DNA from: Pseudomonas benzenivorans
Lineage (GTDB): Bacteria; Pseudomonadota; Gammaproteobacteria; Pseudomonadales; Pseudomonadaceae
Reading direction: 5' to 3'
DNA length: 64,000 nt
NCBI RefSeq assembly: GCF_024397895.1
Contig: NZ_CP073346.1
Location: 4,402,001 to 4,466,000, forward strand
The notes beneath the pieces were generated by a model, which was not told the DNA's origin, did not search any database, and saw only the letters and a program-made list of their open reading frames with translations. Positions 1-8,459 of this stretch are shown here, in pieces. How positions within the stretch are numbered: position 1 is the stretch's first letter; the number at the start of each line of letters is the position of its first letter. Position numbers and translations under genes: made by a program.

Positions 1-1
1 G

Positions 2-880
2 GTCGACTTCGTGGATATTGACCCGCGTACCTACAATCTTTGCCCGCAGGCACTTGAGCGCAAGCTCGAACAGGCCGAGCGAGAAGGCAAGTTGCCCAAG
101 GTGGTGGTGCCGGTGCACCTGAGCGGTCAGTCTTGCGACATGCAGGCCATCCATGCGCTGGCCCAGCGCTATGGCTTCAAAATCATCGAGGACGCTTCGC
201 ACGCTATCGGTGGAAAATATCAAGGTCAGTTCATCGGCAATTGTCGCTACAGCGAAATCACGGTATTCAGCTTCCATCCGGTGAAAATCATCACCACCGC
301 CGAAGGCGGCATGGCGCTGACCAACGATGCTGAGCTGGCAAATCGTATGGCTCTACTGCGCAGCCACGGTATCACCCGTGACCCGGAACAAATGACGCAT
401 GAGACCGATGGCCCTTGGTACTATCAACAAGTCGATCTTGGCTTCAATTACCGAATGACAGAGCTGCAGGCAGCCTTGGGTGTTACCCAGATGGCGCGTC
501 TGGATCAGTATGTTGAGCGGCGTCATCAGCTGGCCAAACGCTACAACTATCTGCTCGGAGAGCTGCCTGTTACCACACCCTGGCAGCATCCGGATAGCTA
601 TTCGGGGCTGCACCTGTATGTCATCCGGCTGCAGTTGAACAGGATTGTGAAAAGTCATCGCCAGGTTTTCGAGTCCCTGCGCGAGCAGGGACTCGGCGTG
701 AACTTACACTATATCCCGGTGCATACCCAGCCTTACTACCAGCGAATGGGTTTCAAAGAAGGTGACTACCCGCAAGCGGAAAGTTATTACCGCGAGGCCA
801 TTAGCCTGCCTATGTTTCAGACCATGACGGAAGAGCAGCAGAATCGTGTTGTGTCTGTGCTTCAAGAGGTAGTGTCTTGA
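2..880 (+). CDS. pseC: PseC-type UDP-sugar aminotransferase (5' end cut off by window)
   Basis: A PLP-dependent DegT/DnrJ/EryC1 aminotransferase. In the pseudaminic acid pathway PseC aminates C4 of the UDP-4-keto sugar made by PseB, giving UDP-4-amino-4,6-dideoxy-beta-L-AltNAc. The reading frame is open from base 2 (VDFVDIDP...), so the true start lies upstream; about 292 C-terminal residues are present. The family motif FHPVKIITTAEGG is visible, with the PLP-binding lysine encoded at 284-286, and the C-terminal part is typical (NLHYIPVH, SLPMF). Its TGA overlaps the TTG start of the next gene by 4 bases, which indicates translational coupling in a pse operon. ArnB-type aminotransferases are related, but pseG and pseI downstream favour PseC. 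Confidence 0.88.
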   Translation, partial: VDFVDIDPRTYNLCPQALERKLEQAEREGKLPKVVVPVHLSGQSCDMQAIHALAQRYGFKIIEDASHAIGGKYQGQFIGNCRYSEITVFSFHPVKIITTAEGGMALTNDAELANRMALLRSHGITRDPEQMTHETDGPWYYQQVDLGFNYRMTELQAALGVTQMARLDQYVERRHQLAKRYNYLLGELPVTTPWQHPDSYSGLHLYVIRLQLNRIVKSHRQVFESLREQGLGVNLHYIPVHTQPYYQRMGFKEGDYPQAESYYREAISLPMFQTMTEEQQNRVVSVLQEVVS

Positions 881-2508
881 AAAGTGTTGCAGTTCTTCAG
901 GCCCGCACAAATTCGTCACGTCTGCCAGGCAAAGTGCTTCTACCAATTAACGGTATCCCTCTTGTAGTATTGGCAGCCAAACGTGCTGCCAATACTGACC
1001 GTAAAGTCATAGTTGCCACCTCACAGGAAGCGAGCGATGATGCTCTGGCAGCGATTATCGAGGGTCACGGCCTGGCCTGCTCGAGAGGTAGCCTTGAAAA
1101 TACTCTGGAAAGGGTGGTTCATGCCTTATCAGGATATGACGATAACACTATAGTGTTCCGTCTAACTGCAGACAATATTTTTCCTGATGGCAGCCTGCTC
1201 GATGAAATAGAGCAAGACTTCATAAAAAGAAAACTTGACTATCTTTGCTGTAATGGCGAACCGTCCGGCTTACCTTACGGCATGAGTGCTGAAATAACCA
1301 GGTTAGGTCATTTGCGTGAGGCTGCCAGAAACAGCTCCAGCAAATATGATCAAGAACATGTAACACCCTATATCATCAGGAAGTTCGGCTCTGAATTCTT
1401 CGAGAGTTATCGATCCTTAAATAAAGGTCACTTTCGCTGTACCATTGATTGTTTTGATGACTATCTGGGGGCACTGCGGCTCTTTTCAAATTTTGACGAC
1501 GCCATACATGCCGACCCATTTGATTTGATAAAGTACCTTGAAAGTTCTCCATATCAACCAATGGGAAGTCAACCTGTGCCACGGTTGGTTTTGGGAGCTG
1601 CTCAGCTTGGTAGCAACTATGGTGTGGCAAACAAAATCGGACAGCCTTCCTCGAGTTTGTCTCAGGAACTTATTAAAACTGCGATAGCCAATGGTGTGGT
1701 TTACCTCGATACGGCTCGTGCGTATGGTAATAGTGAAGAGATTATTGGCCAGGCACTGAAAAGTGGTTGGGAAGGGAGAGTTAAGATAATAACCAAACTT
1801 TCTCCACTTCTAGAGTGCCCTGCCGATGCGTCAACTAATTCTGTCAGAGCCTTTGTCGATGCTAGCATCTACCAATCCTGCTCTGCGCTTCGCGTGCAAA
1901 GCCTTGACGTTTTGATGCTACATCGTGTCTCGCATATTGACGAGTGGGACGGCGCGGTATGGCAAAGGCTACAGGAACTCCTGGAGTCTGGAGTCATAAA
2001 GGAGCTTGGAGTCTCTATTCAGTCGCCGGAAGAGCTTGAGAAAGCGTTATCTGAACTTGACTTAACGTTTATTCAAATGCCAGTCAATATACTAGATTGG
2101 CGATGGGACTCTATCATTCCGAAGATCAGAGCTGTAAAGCTCGAACGCAAATTGATCATTCATGTTCGCAGTGCTCTCCTGCAAGGTCTTCTGCAAAGCA
2201 GCGATCCCCGACACTGGCTTAAGGCCAATGTTGAAAATGCAGAGGTAATAATCCAATGGATGAAAGAGCAGGTCGAGTTATGTAGCAGGCTCAATATAGC
2301 CGATTTGTGTCTGAGTTATATTAATTCACTGGATTGGGTTGATGGCATAGCTGTCGGAATGGAGAGCATGCAACAACTTAAAGAAAATATTGAGATTTTC
2401 TGTCGCCCAGTCATAAGGGAAGACGAGATAAACAAAATCTTGGCAAGTCGCCCGAGGCTGGAAGAGTCTACACTTAATCCAGCACTATGGAGAATGGACC
2501 AACAATGA
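877..2508 (+). CDS. SpsF-type cytidylyltransferase fused to an aldo/keto reductase
   Basis: A 543-residue two-domain protein. Residues about 1-225 look like an SpsF/CMP-NeuAc synthetase-like nucleotidyltransferase: QARTNSSRLPGKVL near the N-terminus and a RLTADNIFPDG stretch. Residues about 235-520 are an aldo/keto reductase starting at RLVLGAAQLGSNYG. The classic AKR tetrad is complete: Asp and Tyr in YLDTARAYG, Lys in IITKLS, His in LMLHR. The start is TTG, overlapping the pseC stop. By position the N-terminal half could be the CMP-Pse synthetase, since no NeuA-like PseF is seen in the window; the AKR half may alter a keto or hydroxyl group on the nonulosonate or a precursor. The domain calls are firm; the reaction is not known. 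Confidence 0.75.
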   Translation: MKSVAVLQARTNSSRLPGKVLLPINGIPLVVLAAKRAANTDRKVIVATSQEASDDALAAIIEGHGLACSRGSLENTLERVVHALSGYDDNTIVFRLTADNIFPDGSLLDEIEQDFIKRKLDYLCCNGEPSGLPYGMSAEITRLGHLREAARNSSSKYDQEHVTPYIIRKFGSEFFESYRSLNKGHFRCTIDCFDDYLGALRLFSNFDDAIHADPFDLIKYLESSPYQPMGSQPVPRLVLGAAQLGSNYGVANKIGQPSSSLSQELIKTAIANGVVYLDTARAYGNSEEIIGQALKSGWEGRVKIITKLSPLLECPADASTNSVRAFVDASIYQSCSALRVQSLDVLMLHRVSHIDEWDGAVWQRLQELLESGVIKELGVSIQSPEELEKALSELDLTFIQMPVNILDWRWDSIIPKIRAVKLERKLIIHVRSALLQGLLQSSDPRHWLKANVENAEVIIQWMKEQVELCSRLNIADLCLSYINSLDWVDGIAVGMESMQQLKENIEIFCRPVIREDEINKILASRPRLEESTLNPALWRMDQQ

Positions 2509-3305
2509 AGAAAGGTGTGGAGATATTTTCTCTTCAGGGTAGGTCTGCTCTAGTTACGGGGGCTACAGGATATTTAGGTTCTGCAATGGCGATTATCTTG
2601 GCCGAAGCTGGTGCACATGTCCTGATTAACTCGCGCTCTCAAGAGCGAAGCTCTTCATTAGTCGAAAAACTGAAACATTCCGGACTTTCTGCGGAGGCAG
2701 CTGTTTTTGATATTACATCAAAAGAGGCGGTTGAGTCCTTCTTTTCTTCTTATCAAGACCGCCCGTTGCATGTTCTGATTAATAATGCCTATGTCGGTGG
2801 TGCGGGTAGTATTGAGCTCTCAAGTCCTGAGTCGTATACCTCAAGCTACGATGTGACGATGATTGCAGCACATAATCTTCTGAAAGTAGCACTACCAAAT
2901 TTACGTAAAGCGGTCCAGGTATCGGGGGATGCATCGGTCATCAACCTCGCCTCTATGTATGCAATGGTAAGTCCTGATCAACGCATTTATGAGTTTGCAA
3001 GTGGTGTCAATCCACCCTTTTACGGGGCGGCAAAAGCAGCATTACTTCACTGGTCACGCTATGCGGCCTGCGAGTTCGGTCGTGAAGGAATCCGAGTTAA
3101 CTCGATATCGCCTGGGCCGTTCCCATCTGATGTTGTTCAAAAGGCCAGTCCAGATTTTATTAAGACACTCAATGGGAAAGTCCCCATGGGGCGAGTCGGT
3201 ATTCAAGATGAAATCAAGGGCCCTGTTTTGTTTCTTGCATCGTCTGCCTCCTCCTTTGTTAATGGTGCAAATGTTGTTGTGGATGGCGGTTGGACGTGCT
3301 GGTGA
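2505..3305 (+). CDS. Short-chain dehydrogenase/reductase in pse cluster
   Basis: A classical SDR of 266 residues. The Rossmann motif TGATGYLG lies near the N-terminus, NNAY in the middle, the catalytic Ser in NLASMY and the YxxxK in YGAAK, followed by IRVNSISPGPF and a C-terminal NGANVVVDGGW. The ATG at 2505 is preferred over the upstream ATG at 2487 because it overlaps the previous TGA (ATGA) and has GGAGAA at 2489-2494. SDRs of this type occur in nonulosonic acid clusters (PtmA-like), but the substrate is not defined. Coupling to the fused nucleotidyltransferase/AKR suggests that the two oxidoreductases act on one sugar intermediate; this is inference. Confidence 0.75.
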   Translation: MKKGVEIFSLQGRSALVTGATGYLGSAMAIILAEAGAHVLINSRSQERSSSLVEKLKHSGLSAEAAVFDITSKEAVESFFSSYQDRPLHVLINNAYVGGAGSIELSSPESYTSSYDVTMIAAHNLLKVALPNLRKAVQVSGDASVINLASMYAMVSPDQRIYEFASGVNPPFYGAAKAALLHWSRYAACEFGREGIRVNSISPGPFPSDVVQKASPDFIKTLNGKVPMGRVGIQDEIKGPVLFLASSASSFVNGANVVVDGGWTCW

Positions 3306-3577
3306 AAAATATAAACTTTATGATTTTGTTGTAATTAATGGAAGATAGTATGATTATTCTTTATATGGAGTGGTAGTGGTACGAGCGCGCTTCCAGTGCG
3401 GAGTAATCAGGGTTTGTTCAGAGTGCTATTGCTTTTTGTTGGTGAAGTTTAAGATCTTGAGTTGATGTGCCTTAGGCGCGGCTGGTTGTCTTGCTTATGT
3501 GCTGGAAGCTATTGAATCGTAGGTTGCTATGTATAGCACCATGCTCATAGTCCTCTGTTGTCTTGTAAGGAAATAAT

Positions 3578-4687
3578 GTGGAGCAAATTGGAGCTAAAGG
3601 TGTGGGGGCAGAAACGTGGAAGCGGCTTGCCGTTTATCGTGGTTTGGCTGCGGTGCTGGTGGTGTTCGGCCACTGTGTCCAAGTATTTGTTCGTCCTGCA
3701 GCGCCCGAGTTAGCGCCATACACTGGTTTGCTGGCACAAGCGTCTGTGATGATGTTTTTCGTTGTTTCTGGGTTTTCGATAGCTGCGTCGGCCGATAAGG
3801 TTTTTCAGCACCCATTTCCTATTCGTCAGTATGTAATAAAACGCGCAGGTCGAATCTTGCCTCCGCTGCTTTTCGCCGTTGGAGTAATGTGTCTGCTTGA
3901 TTGGTTGGTACCGTATGTCTTTGTCGATGAAAGTTACCTGTTTTTGCCGCAGGAAAGAATGGCGCGAGAAGGGTATCATTTCAATTGGAGCGAAACCCTC
4001 GGGGCTCTTTTTTTCCTGAACGGTTTTTTCTCGACAACTCCATTAGTCAATGGGCCGCTGTGGAGTTTGTCATATGAGGTGTGGTTGTACGCAATCTATT
4101 TCTTTCTGTTCATCGCATTAAAACTTAAGCGCTGGATTTTTTTTGTGGTGGCTTTTGCAATTATTGCTATATTAGCTAAATACGACTCTTCAGGTGCGCG
4201 TAATTTTTTTCTAAAATATTCCTTGGTATGGTTCTCTGGCGCGTTGGTATATATTGTTGTCATTGGTCGATGGGGGGTAATAAATAATATTTTGCGTTGC
4301 CTGATCGTGGTTTTTGCATGTCTTTCAGCTGCCCTGGCAGGGTACTTTGGTTGGCTTTTCGTGGTTAATGATATGTCTTACGATATTGCTCGTTATAATG
4401 TTGCCTTTGGTTTTGCGTTTGCACTGTATTTGCTATTGACTCGTCCGGCTATGCCTTCGGTGATGTATGCTGTATTTAAGCCTATTTCCCATTTTGGGTA
4501 TACGCTTTATTTGATTCATTTCCCTATTTACCTTTTCGTTTTTGGTGCGTTTCAAACATATTTGATGAGGGGTGTGGGCAGTGCTTGGTTGATAGGTATG
4601 GGCGCGATGGTCTGTAGCATGATTGTGGCTTATATGGCAGCTAAGATCGTCGAGCAACGTAAACTCTTTATTGGGAAAGTGGTGTGA
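3578..4687 (+). CDS. Membrane acyltransferase (OafA/YrhL family, AT3)
   Basis: A polytopic membrane protein of 369 residues with about ten hydrophobic segments. Acyltransferase-3 hallmarks are RGLAAVLVVFGH (residues 21-32, catalytic-type His) and KRAGRILPP. Such proteins move acetyl or other acyl groups across the inner membrane onto glycans, so it is a candidate O-acetyltransferase for the O-unit. The start is GTG with AAGGA upstream. It is preceded by a 272-base AT-rich gap (3306-3577) in which I see no gene; a promoter could lie there. Only one base separates it from pseG. The composition is AT-rich compared with the flanking chromosome. Confidence 0.85.
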   Translation: MEQIGAKGVGAETWKRLAVYRGLAAVLVVFGHCVQVFVRPAAPELAPYTGLLAQASVMMFFVVSGFSIAASADKVFQHPFPIRQYVIKRAGRILPPLLFAVGVMCLLDWLVPYVFVDESYLFLPQERMAREGYHFNWSETLGALFFLNGFFSTTPLVNGPLWSLSYEVWLYAIYFFLFIALKLKRWIFFVVAFAIIAILAKYDSSGARNFFLKYSLVWFSGALVYIVVIGRWGVINNILRCLIVVFACLSAALAGYFGWLFVVNDMSYDIARYNVAFGFAFALYLLLTRPAMPSVMYAVFKPISHFGYTLYLIHFPIYLFVFGAFQTYLMRGVGSAWLIGMGAMVCSMIVAYMAAKIVEQRKLFIGKVV

Positions 4688-4688
4688 C

Positions 4689-5813
4689 ATGGCTGTTTAT
4701 GTCTTCCGCGTTGATGCATCTCTTGAGATCGGTTCTGGTCACGTCATGCGCTGCTTAACTTTGGCCGGTGCCCTCAAGGTACAAGGCGCCGAGTGCCACT
4801 TCATCTGTCGCGAACACCCCGGTAACCTGATAGAGCACATCAGGAGTAAGGGTTATGGTGTCTATACATTGGCTCAGGCACATCAGGCGCCGGATGGAGG
4901 GGCTAGCGTGCTTACGGTTGATGAGGGATCGTGTGAGAAAGTTCACCTAGCCCACACCCACTGGCTAGGTGTTACACAGCATCAGGATGCTGATGACTGT
5001 GCGGTGATTCTCCGCAAGTTACAGCCCGACTGGCTGATTGTGGACCACTATGCTCTCGATGCTCGGTGGCAGGCAGCACACAAGCCTTATTACCGCAAAT
5101 TGATGGTAATCGATGACCTTGCCGATCGCTCGCACCTCTGCGATTTGTTGCTGGATCAGACCTCCGGTCGCAGCTCGGATGATTACAATCCCTGGGTACC
5201 TTCTGGATGTACTGTGCTTTGCGGCTCGCAATACGCCCTGTTGCGCCCCGAGTTCGCTGCCCTGCGGCCCTATAGCCTGCGGCGCCGGGAAAGCCCTAAG
5301 CTCGAACACCTGCTTATCACCATGGGTGGCGTCGACAAGGACAACGCCACCGGCCAAGTGCTGCAGGCGCTTGCATCCAGTGAGCTGCCGGCCAACTGCC
5401 AAATCACAGTGGTTATGGGTGCTACCGCCCCCTGGCTTACCGAAGTTCGTCAACAGGCCGAGCAACTGCCGTGGCCAACCACCGTCAGGGTCGGCGTCAG
5501 TGATATGGCGCAACTGATGGCTGACAGCGATCTGGCGATTGGGGCTGCAGGGGCTACTTCCTGGGAGCGCTGCTGTTTAGGACTGCCGACAATCATGTTG
5601 GTGCTGGCAGATAATCAGCGCGCTATCGCTCAGGCATTGTGTACTGCTGGTGCAGCGCTCCTGGCAGATTCGGCAATGCTGAAAGAGAGGCGGCTGATTA
5701 CTCGCCAGCAGATGGAGCCTCGCACGCTTTCGGCAATGAGTGCCTCAGCTGCAACTGTTACGGATGGCCTGGGAACATCGCAGGTCATCACCTTTTTCAA
5801 TCGACAAGGCTAA
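4689..5813 (+). CDS. pseG: PseG, UDP-2,4-diacetamido-altrose hydrolase family
   Basis: A 374-residue GT-B-like hydrolase that releases UDP from the UDP-linked 2,4-diamino-2,4,6-trideoxy-L-altrose derivative, the step before PseI. Near the N-terminus is DASLEIGSGHVMRC, whose His18 matches the proposed catalytic His17 of Campylobacter PseG. Further marks are WLIVDHYALDARWQ and, in the C-terminal half, LGLPTIMLVLADNQ. The start ATG lies just after the acyltransferase stop. Because the next gene is a formyltransferase and no PseH is seen, this PseG probably handles a 4-formamido rather than a 4-acetamido substrate; that is inference. Confidence 0.88.
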   Translation: MAVYVFRVDASLEIGSGHVMRCLTLAGALKVQGAECHFICREHPGNLIEHIRSKGYGVYTLAQAHQAPDGGASVLTVDEGSCEKVHLAHTHWLGVTQHQDADDCAVILRKLQPDWLIVDHYALDARWQAAHKPYYRKLMVIDDLADRSHLCDLLLDQTSGRSSDDYNPWVPSGCTVLCGSQYALLRPEFAALRPYSLRRRESPKLEHLLITMGGVDKDNATGQVLQALASSELPANCQITVVMGATAPWLTEVRQQAEQLPWPTTVRVGVSDMAQLMADSDLAIGAAGATSWERCCLGLPTIMLVLADNQRAIAQALCTAGAALLADSAMLKERRLITRQQMEPRTLSAMSASAATVTDGLGTSQVITFFNRQG

Positions 5814-5815
5814 AC

Positions 5816-6460
5816 ATGCGAATCAGTTTTTTGTGCAGCGACAAGCTGCACCCTGTCAATGAGCATCTCTGCTGCTGGATCGGGCAGCAGCAGGACAAGC
5901 ATCAAATTGAGTTGGTGCGCAAGAAAAGCGAACTCTCGGGCGGCGACATACTGTTTCTGATCTCTTGCTCGGAGATTGTGGGCGCTGCCGAGCGTGCTGC
6001 CTATCGTGCCAGTCTCGTCCTGCACGCAAGCGACCTGCCATCGGGGCGCGGCTGGAGCCCGCATATCTGGCAAATAATCGCCGGTGCAGAAGAAATTACC
6101 TTGAGCCTGCTGGAGGCCGAAGACAGGGTAGACAGCGGTCGTATCTGGAAAAAGCTGAAATTCCCAGTGCCCCAACATGCGCTCTGGAGCGAGATCAATG
6201 AACGTCTGTTCGATGCGGAGATCGAGCTCATCGACTTCGCGGTTAGCGAATTCGACAACATTGTTCCGGTAGAGCAGGACCCGAACATCGAGCCGACCTA
6301 CTACCCTCGTCGCTCGCCAACCGACAGCCAGCTAGACCCAACACAAAGCATCGTCAATCAGTTCGACAGGATTCGCGTCTGCGATCCCAATCGATTCCCT
6401 GCGTTCTTTGAGCTGCATGGCAAGAAATACAAAATTACCTTGGAGAAAATCAGTGACTAA
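5816..6460 (+). CDS. Sugar N-formyltransferase-like protein (PseH replacement candidate)
   Basis: A 214-residue protein of the methionyl-tRNA/sugar formyltransferase fold. Core motif: HASDLPSGRGWSPHIWQI from His70, then Asp106 in RVDSGRIW, matching the His and Asp of the Asn-His-Asp triad. The Asn of the N-x-H motif is Val68 here. A short C-terminal beta-type tail (FFELHGKKYKI) replaces the longer Fmt C-domain. It starts two bases after pseG and overlaps pseI by 8 bases. In the place where a PseH acetyltransferase is expected, it most likely formylates the 4-amino group of the UDP-sugar from 10-formyl-THF, giving a 7-formamido pseudaminic acid. The function is inferred; the fold is clear. Confidence 0.8.
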   Translation: MRISFLCSDKLHPVNEHLCCWIGQQQDKHQIELVRKKSELSGGDILFLISCSEIVGAAERAAYRASLVLHASDLPSGRGWSPHIWQIIAGAEEITLSLLEAEDRVDSGRIWKKLKFPVPQHALWSEINERLFDAEIELIDFAVSEFDNIVPVEQDPNIEPTYYPRRSPTDSQLDPTQSIVNQFDRIRVCDPNRFPAFFELHGKKYKITLEKISD

Positions 6461-7508
6461 TCGCATCAAGATCGATGGCCGCGAGATTGGTGAGGGCTGC
6501 CCTCCTTACGTCATTGCCGAAATGTCCGCCAACCATAACGGCGATCTGAACGCAGCACTGCGCATCATTGAGGCAGCCAAACATGCGGGAGCCGATGCGG
6601 TAAAGATTCAGACCTATCGCCCCGACACCATCACCCTCAAGTCGGATCTCCCTGATTTCCAAATCACGGATGGCCTGTGGGCTGGCCGGACGCTCTATGA
6701 CCTGTATGAGTGGGCGCATACCCCTTGGGAGTGGCACAAGCCATTGTTCGAGCATGCCCGCCAGCACGAAATCACCATCTTCAGCTCACCCTTCGACACC
6801 ACCGCCGTTGACCTGCTGGAGGGTCTCAACGCGCCGGCCTACAAGATCGCCTCTTTCGAGGCCGTCGACCTGCCGCTGATCAAGTACGTCGCCAGCACCG
6901 GCAAACCGATGATCATCTCCACGGGCATGGCCGATGCCGAGGAAATCCAGGAAGCCATCGACGCAGCTCGCGAAGGCGGCTGCAAGGAGTTGGCCATCCT
7001 CCACTGCGTCAGCGGTTATCCTGCGCCGGCAGCGGACTACAACCTGCGGACCATCCCCGATATGGTGCAGCGTTTTGGATTGCTCACAGGCCTGTCAGAT
7101 CACACGCTGGATAACACCACCGCGCTTACCAGCGTTGCCCTCGGAGCTTCGATCATCGAGAAACACTTTACTCTCGATCGTTGCGGTGGTGGCCCTGACG
7201 ACAGCTTTTCGCTCGAACCGAAAGAGCTGGAAGCTCTGTGTCAAAATAGCAAGACTGCGTGGGAGGCCATGGGTAGGGTGGACTATGGAAGGAAATCTAG
7301 TGAAAAAGCTAATATGAAGTTTCGTCGATCACTCTATGTGGTTAAAAAAATTGAGGCTGGAGAAGTTTTTTCTGAAAAACATATAAGAAGTATTCGGCCA
7401 GGGTATGGCCTTCCTCCAAAACTTCATTCGGAAATTTTAGGCCGAAAGGCAAAGGTTCGAATTGAAGTTGGCACTCCTTTATCCAGAGAAATCATATCAT
7501 GGGATTAA
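6453..7508 (+). CDS. pseI: PseI, pseudaminic acid synthase
   Basis: A 351-residue NeuB-family synthase that condenses the free 6-deoxy-diamino-altrose with PEP. The NeuB TIM barrel covers about residues 1-280 (AEMSANHNGD, HCVSGYPAP, GLSDHTLDN, EKHFTLDR) and a SAF/antifreeze-like domain about 289-345 (FRRSLYVVKKIEAGEVFS). The GTG at 6453 is chosen for its TGGAGAAAA ribosome site and overlap with the previous stop. The first three quarters are GC-rich, but from about 7275, just before the SAF domain, codon use turns AT-rich, which suggests a recombination junction at the domain linker. Confidence 0.92.
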   Translation: MTNRIKIDGREIGEGCPPYVIAEMSANHNGDLNAALRIIEAAKHAGADAVKIQTYRPDTITLKSDLPDFQITDGLWAGRTLYDLYEWAHTPWEWHKPLFEHARQHEITIFSSPFDTTAVDLLEGLNAPAYKIASFEAVDLPLIKYVASTGKPMIISTGMADAEEIQEAIDAAREGGCKELAILHCVSGYPAPAADYNLRTIPDMVQRFGLLTGLSDHTLDNTTALTSVALGASIIEKHFTLDRCGGGPDDSFSLEPKELEALCQNSKTAWEAMGRVDYGRKSSEKANMKFRRSLYVVKKIEAGEVFSEKHIRSIRPGYGLPPKLHSEILGRKAKVRIEVGTPLSREIISWD

Positions 7509-7607
7509 TGTCGAAATGTACTGATCTCTTACTCTGACTAAAAATGATGGTTTTGACTTTTTAACTTAACATTGTCGAATTTTACTAATATTTTTTAAGG
7601 TGCTGAT

Positions 7608-8408
7608 ATGGGTCTTTCGGAAGTGGGATTGAATGTTGCTCGAAGTGTATTTAGGGTGTTAATTAATTTGTATTTCCCGGGTAAGCCATATTCTGTTAAA
7701 AAAGTGAAAAGATTTGGTAGGGAGTTTCTTGTTTATGTCAATGAGCATGTGGGGAGGAAGATCTATCTAAATATGTTTGAAAAAAAAGAAACAGAATTTC
7801 TTTTGAATGAACTGAGGAAGGATGATGTCTGCTTGGATATTGGTGCTAATGTCGGGTATTTTACCTTTTTGTTTTCATCTGTTGCCTCAAAAGTCATAGC
7901 GATAGAGCCAATTAGGCAAAATGCAGATCTCATCAAGCTATCTTCCTCGATTAATAACTGTAACCATGTGCAGGTAGTTTGTGCGGCTGTATCTAATGAT
8001 GTGTCCACGGAAAAATTCGCAAGAACAAGCGATTCATCGTTGTCCTCAGTTTATAGCGATAATTCGCAGAGTGGATATGGCGCTGAAGATATAAGTTTTT
8101 ATGAGGTACCCGCTATTTCAATAGACTCATTGGACCTTATAAAGCTTGATATCGTTAAAATGGATATTGAAGGGTATGAGTTTTTTGCTCTCCAAGGGAT
8201 GTCGAAAACACTTCTAGCTTTGAAGCCTCGATTGCTTATGATTGAGGTTGTAGATCGCCATCTTCAAAGGTTCGGTTCGTCGTCGAAGAGTGTAATAGAT
8301 TTCTTGGGAGCGCATAGCTATTTCCCAAAGGTTCTTAGGGGGGGGGCGTTAATTCCTTATGATGGCCAAGGTGATTTAAATTTGTTCTTTGCTCTAGAAG
8401 AACAATGA
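7608..8408 (+). CDS. FkbM family SAM-dependent methyltransferase
   Basis: A 266-residue class I methyltransferase. SAM motif I is CLDIGANVGYF (residues 75-85), followed by VIAIEPI; the FkbM block IDSLDLIKLDIVKMDIEGYE lies downstream. FkbM enzymes often O-methylate sugars or acyl chains in surface glycan loci, so a methyl group on the O-unit or chain end is possible. ATG at 7608, preceded by TTTTTTAAGG. It sits between pseI and the probable glycosyltransferase in very AT-rich DNA, a sign of horizontal origin. The acceptor is unknown. Confidence 0.85.
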   Translation: MGLSEVGLNVARSVFRVLINLYFPGKPYSVKKVKRFGREFLVYVNEHVGRKIYLNMFEKKETEFLLNELRKDDVCLDIGANVGYFTFLFSSVASKVIAIEPIRQNADLIKLSSSINNCNHVQVVCAAVSNDVSTEKFARTSDSSLSSVYSDNSQSGYGAEDISFYEVPAISIDSLDLIKLDIVKMDIEGYEFFALQGMSKTLLALKPRLLMIEVVDRHLQRFGSSSKSVIDFLGAHSYFPKVLRGGALIPYDGQGDLNLFFALEEQ

Positions 8409-8459
8409 CCATCTTATAGGCGAGGTGGTGACATGTTTACAATTGTATAAGTTGGTTAT

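Noticed and set aside
3306..3577. Possible small gene in the AT-rich gap before the acyltransferase gene
   Set aside because: No frame with a start and ribosome site gives a convincing protein; it is more likely a leader or promoter region.
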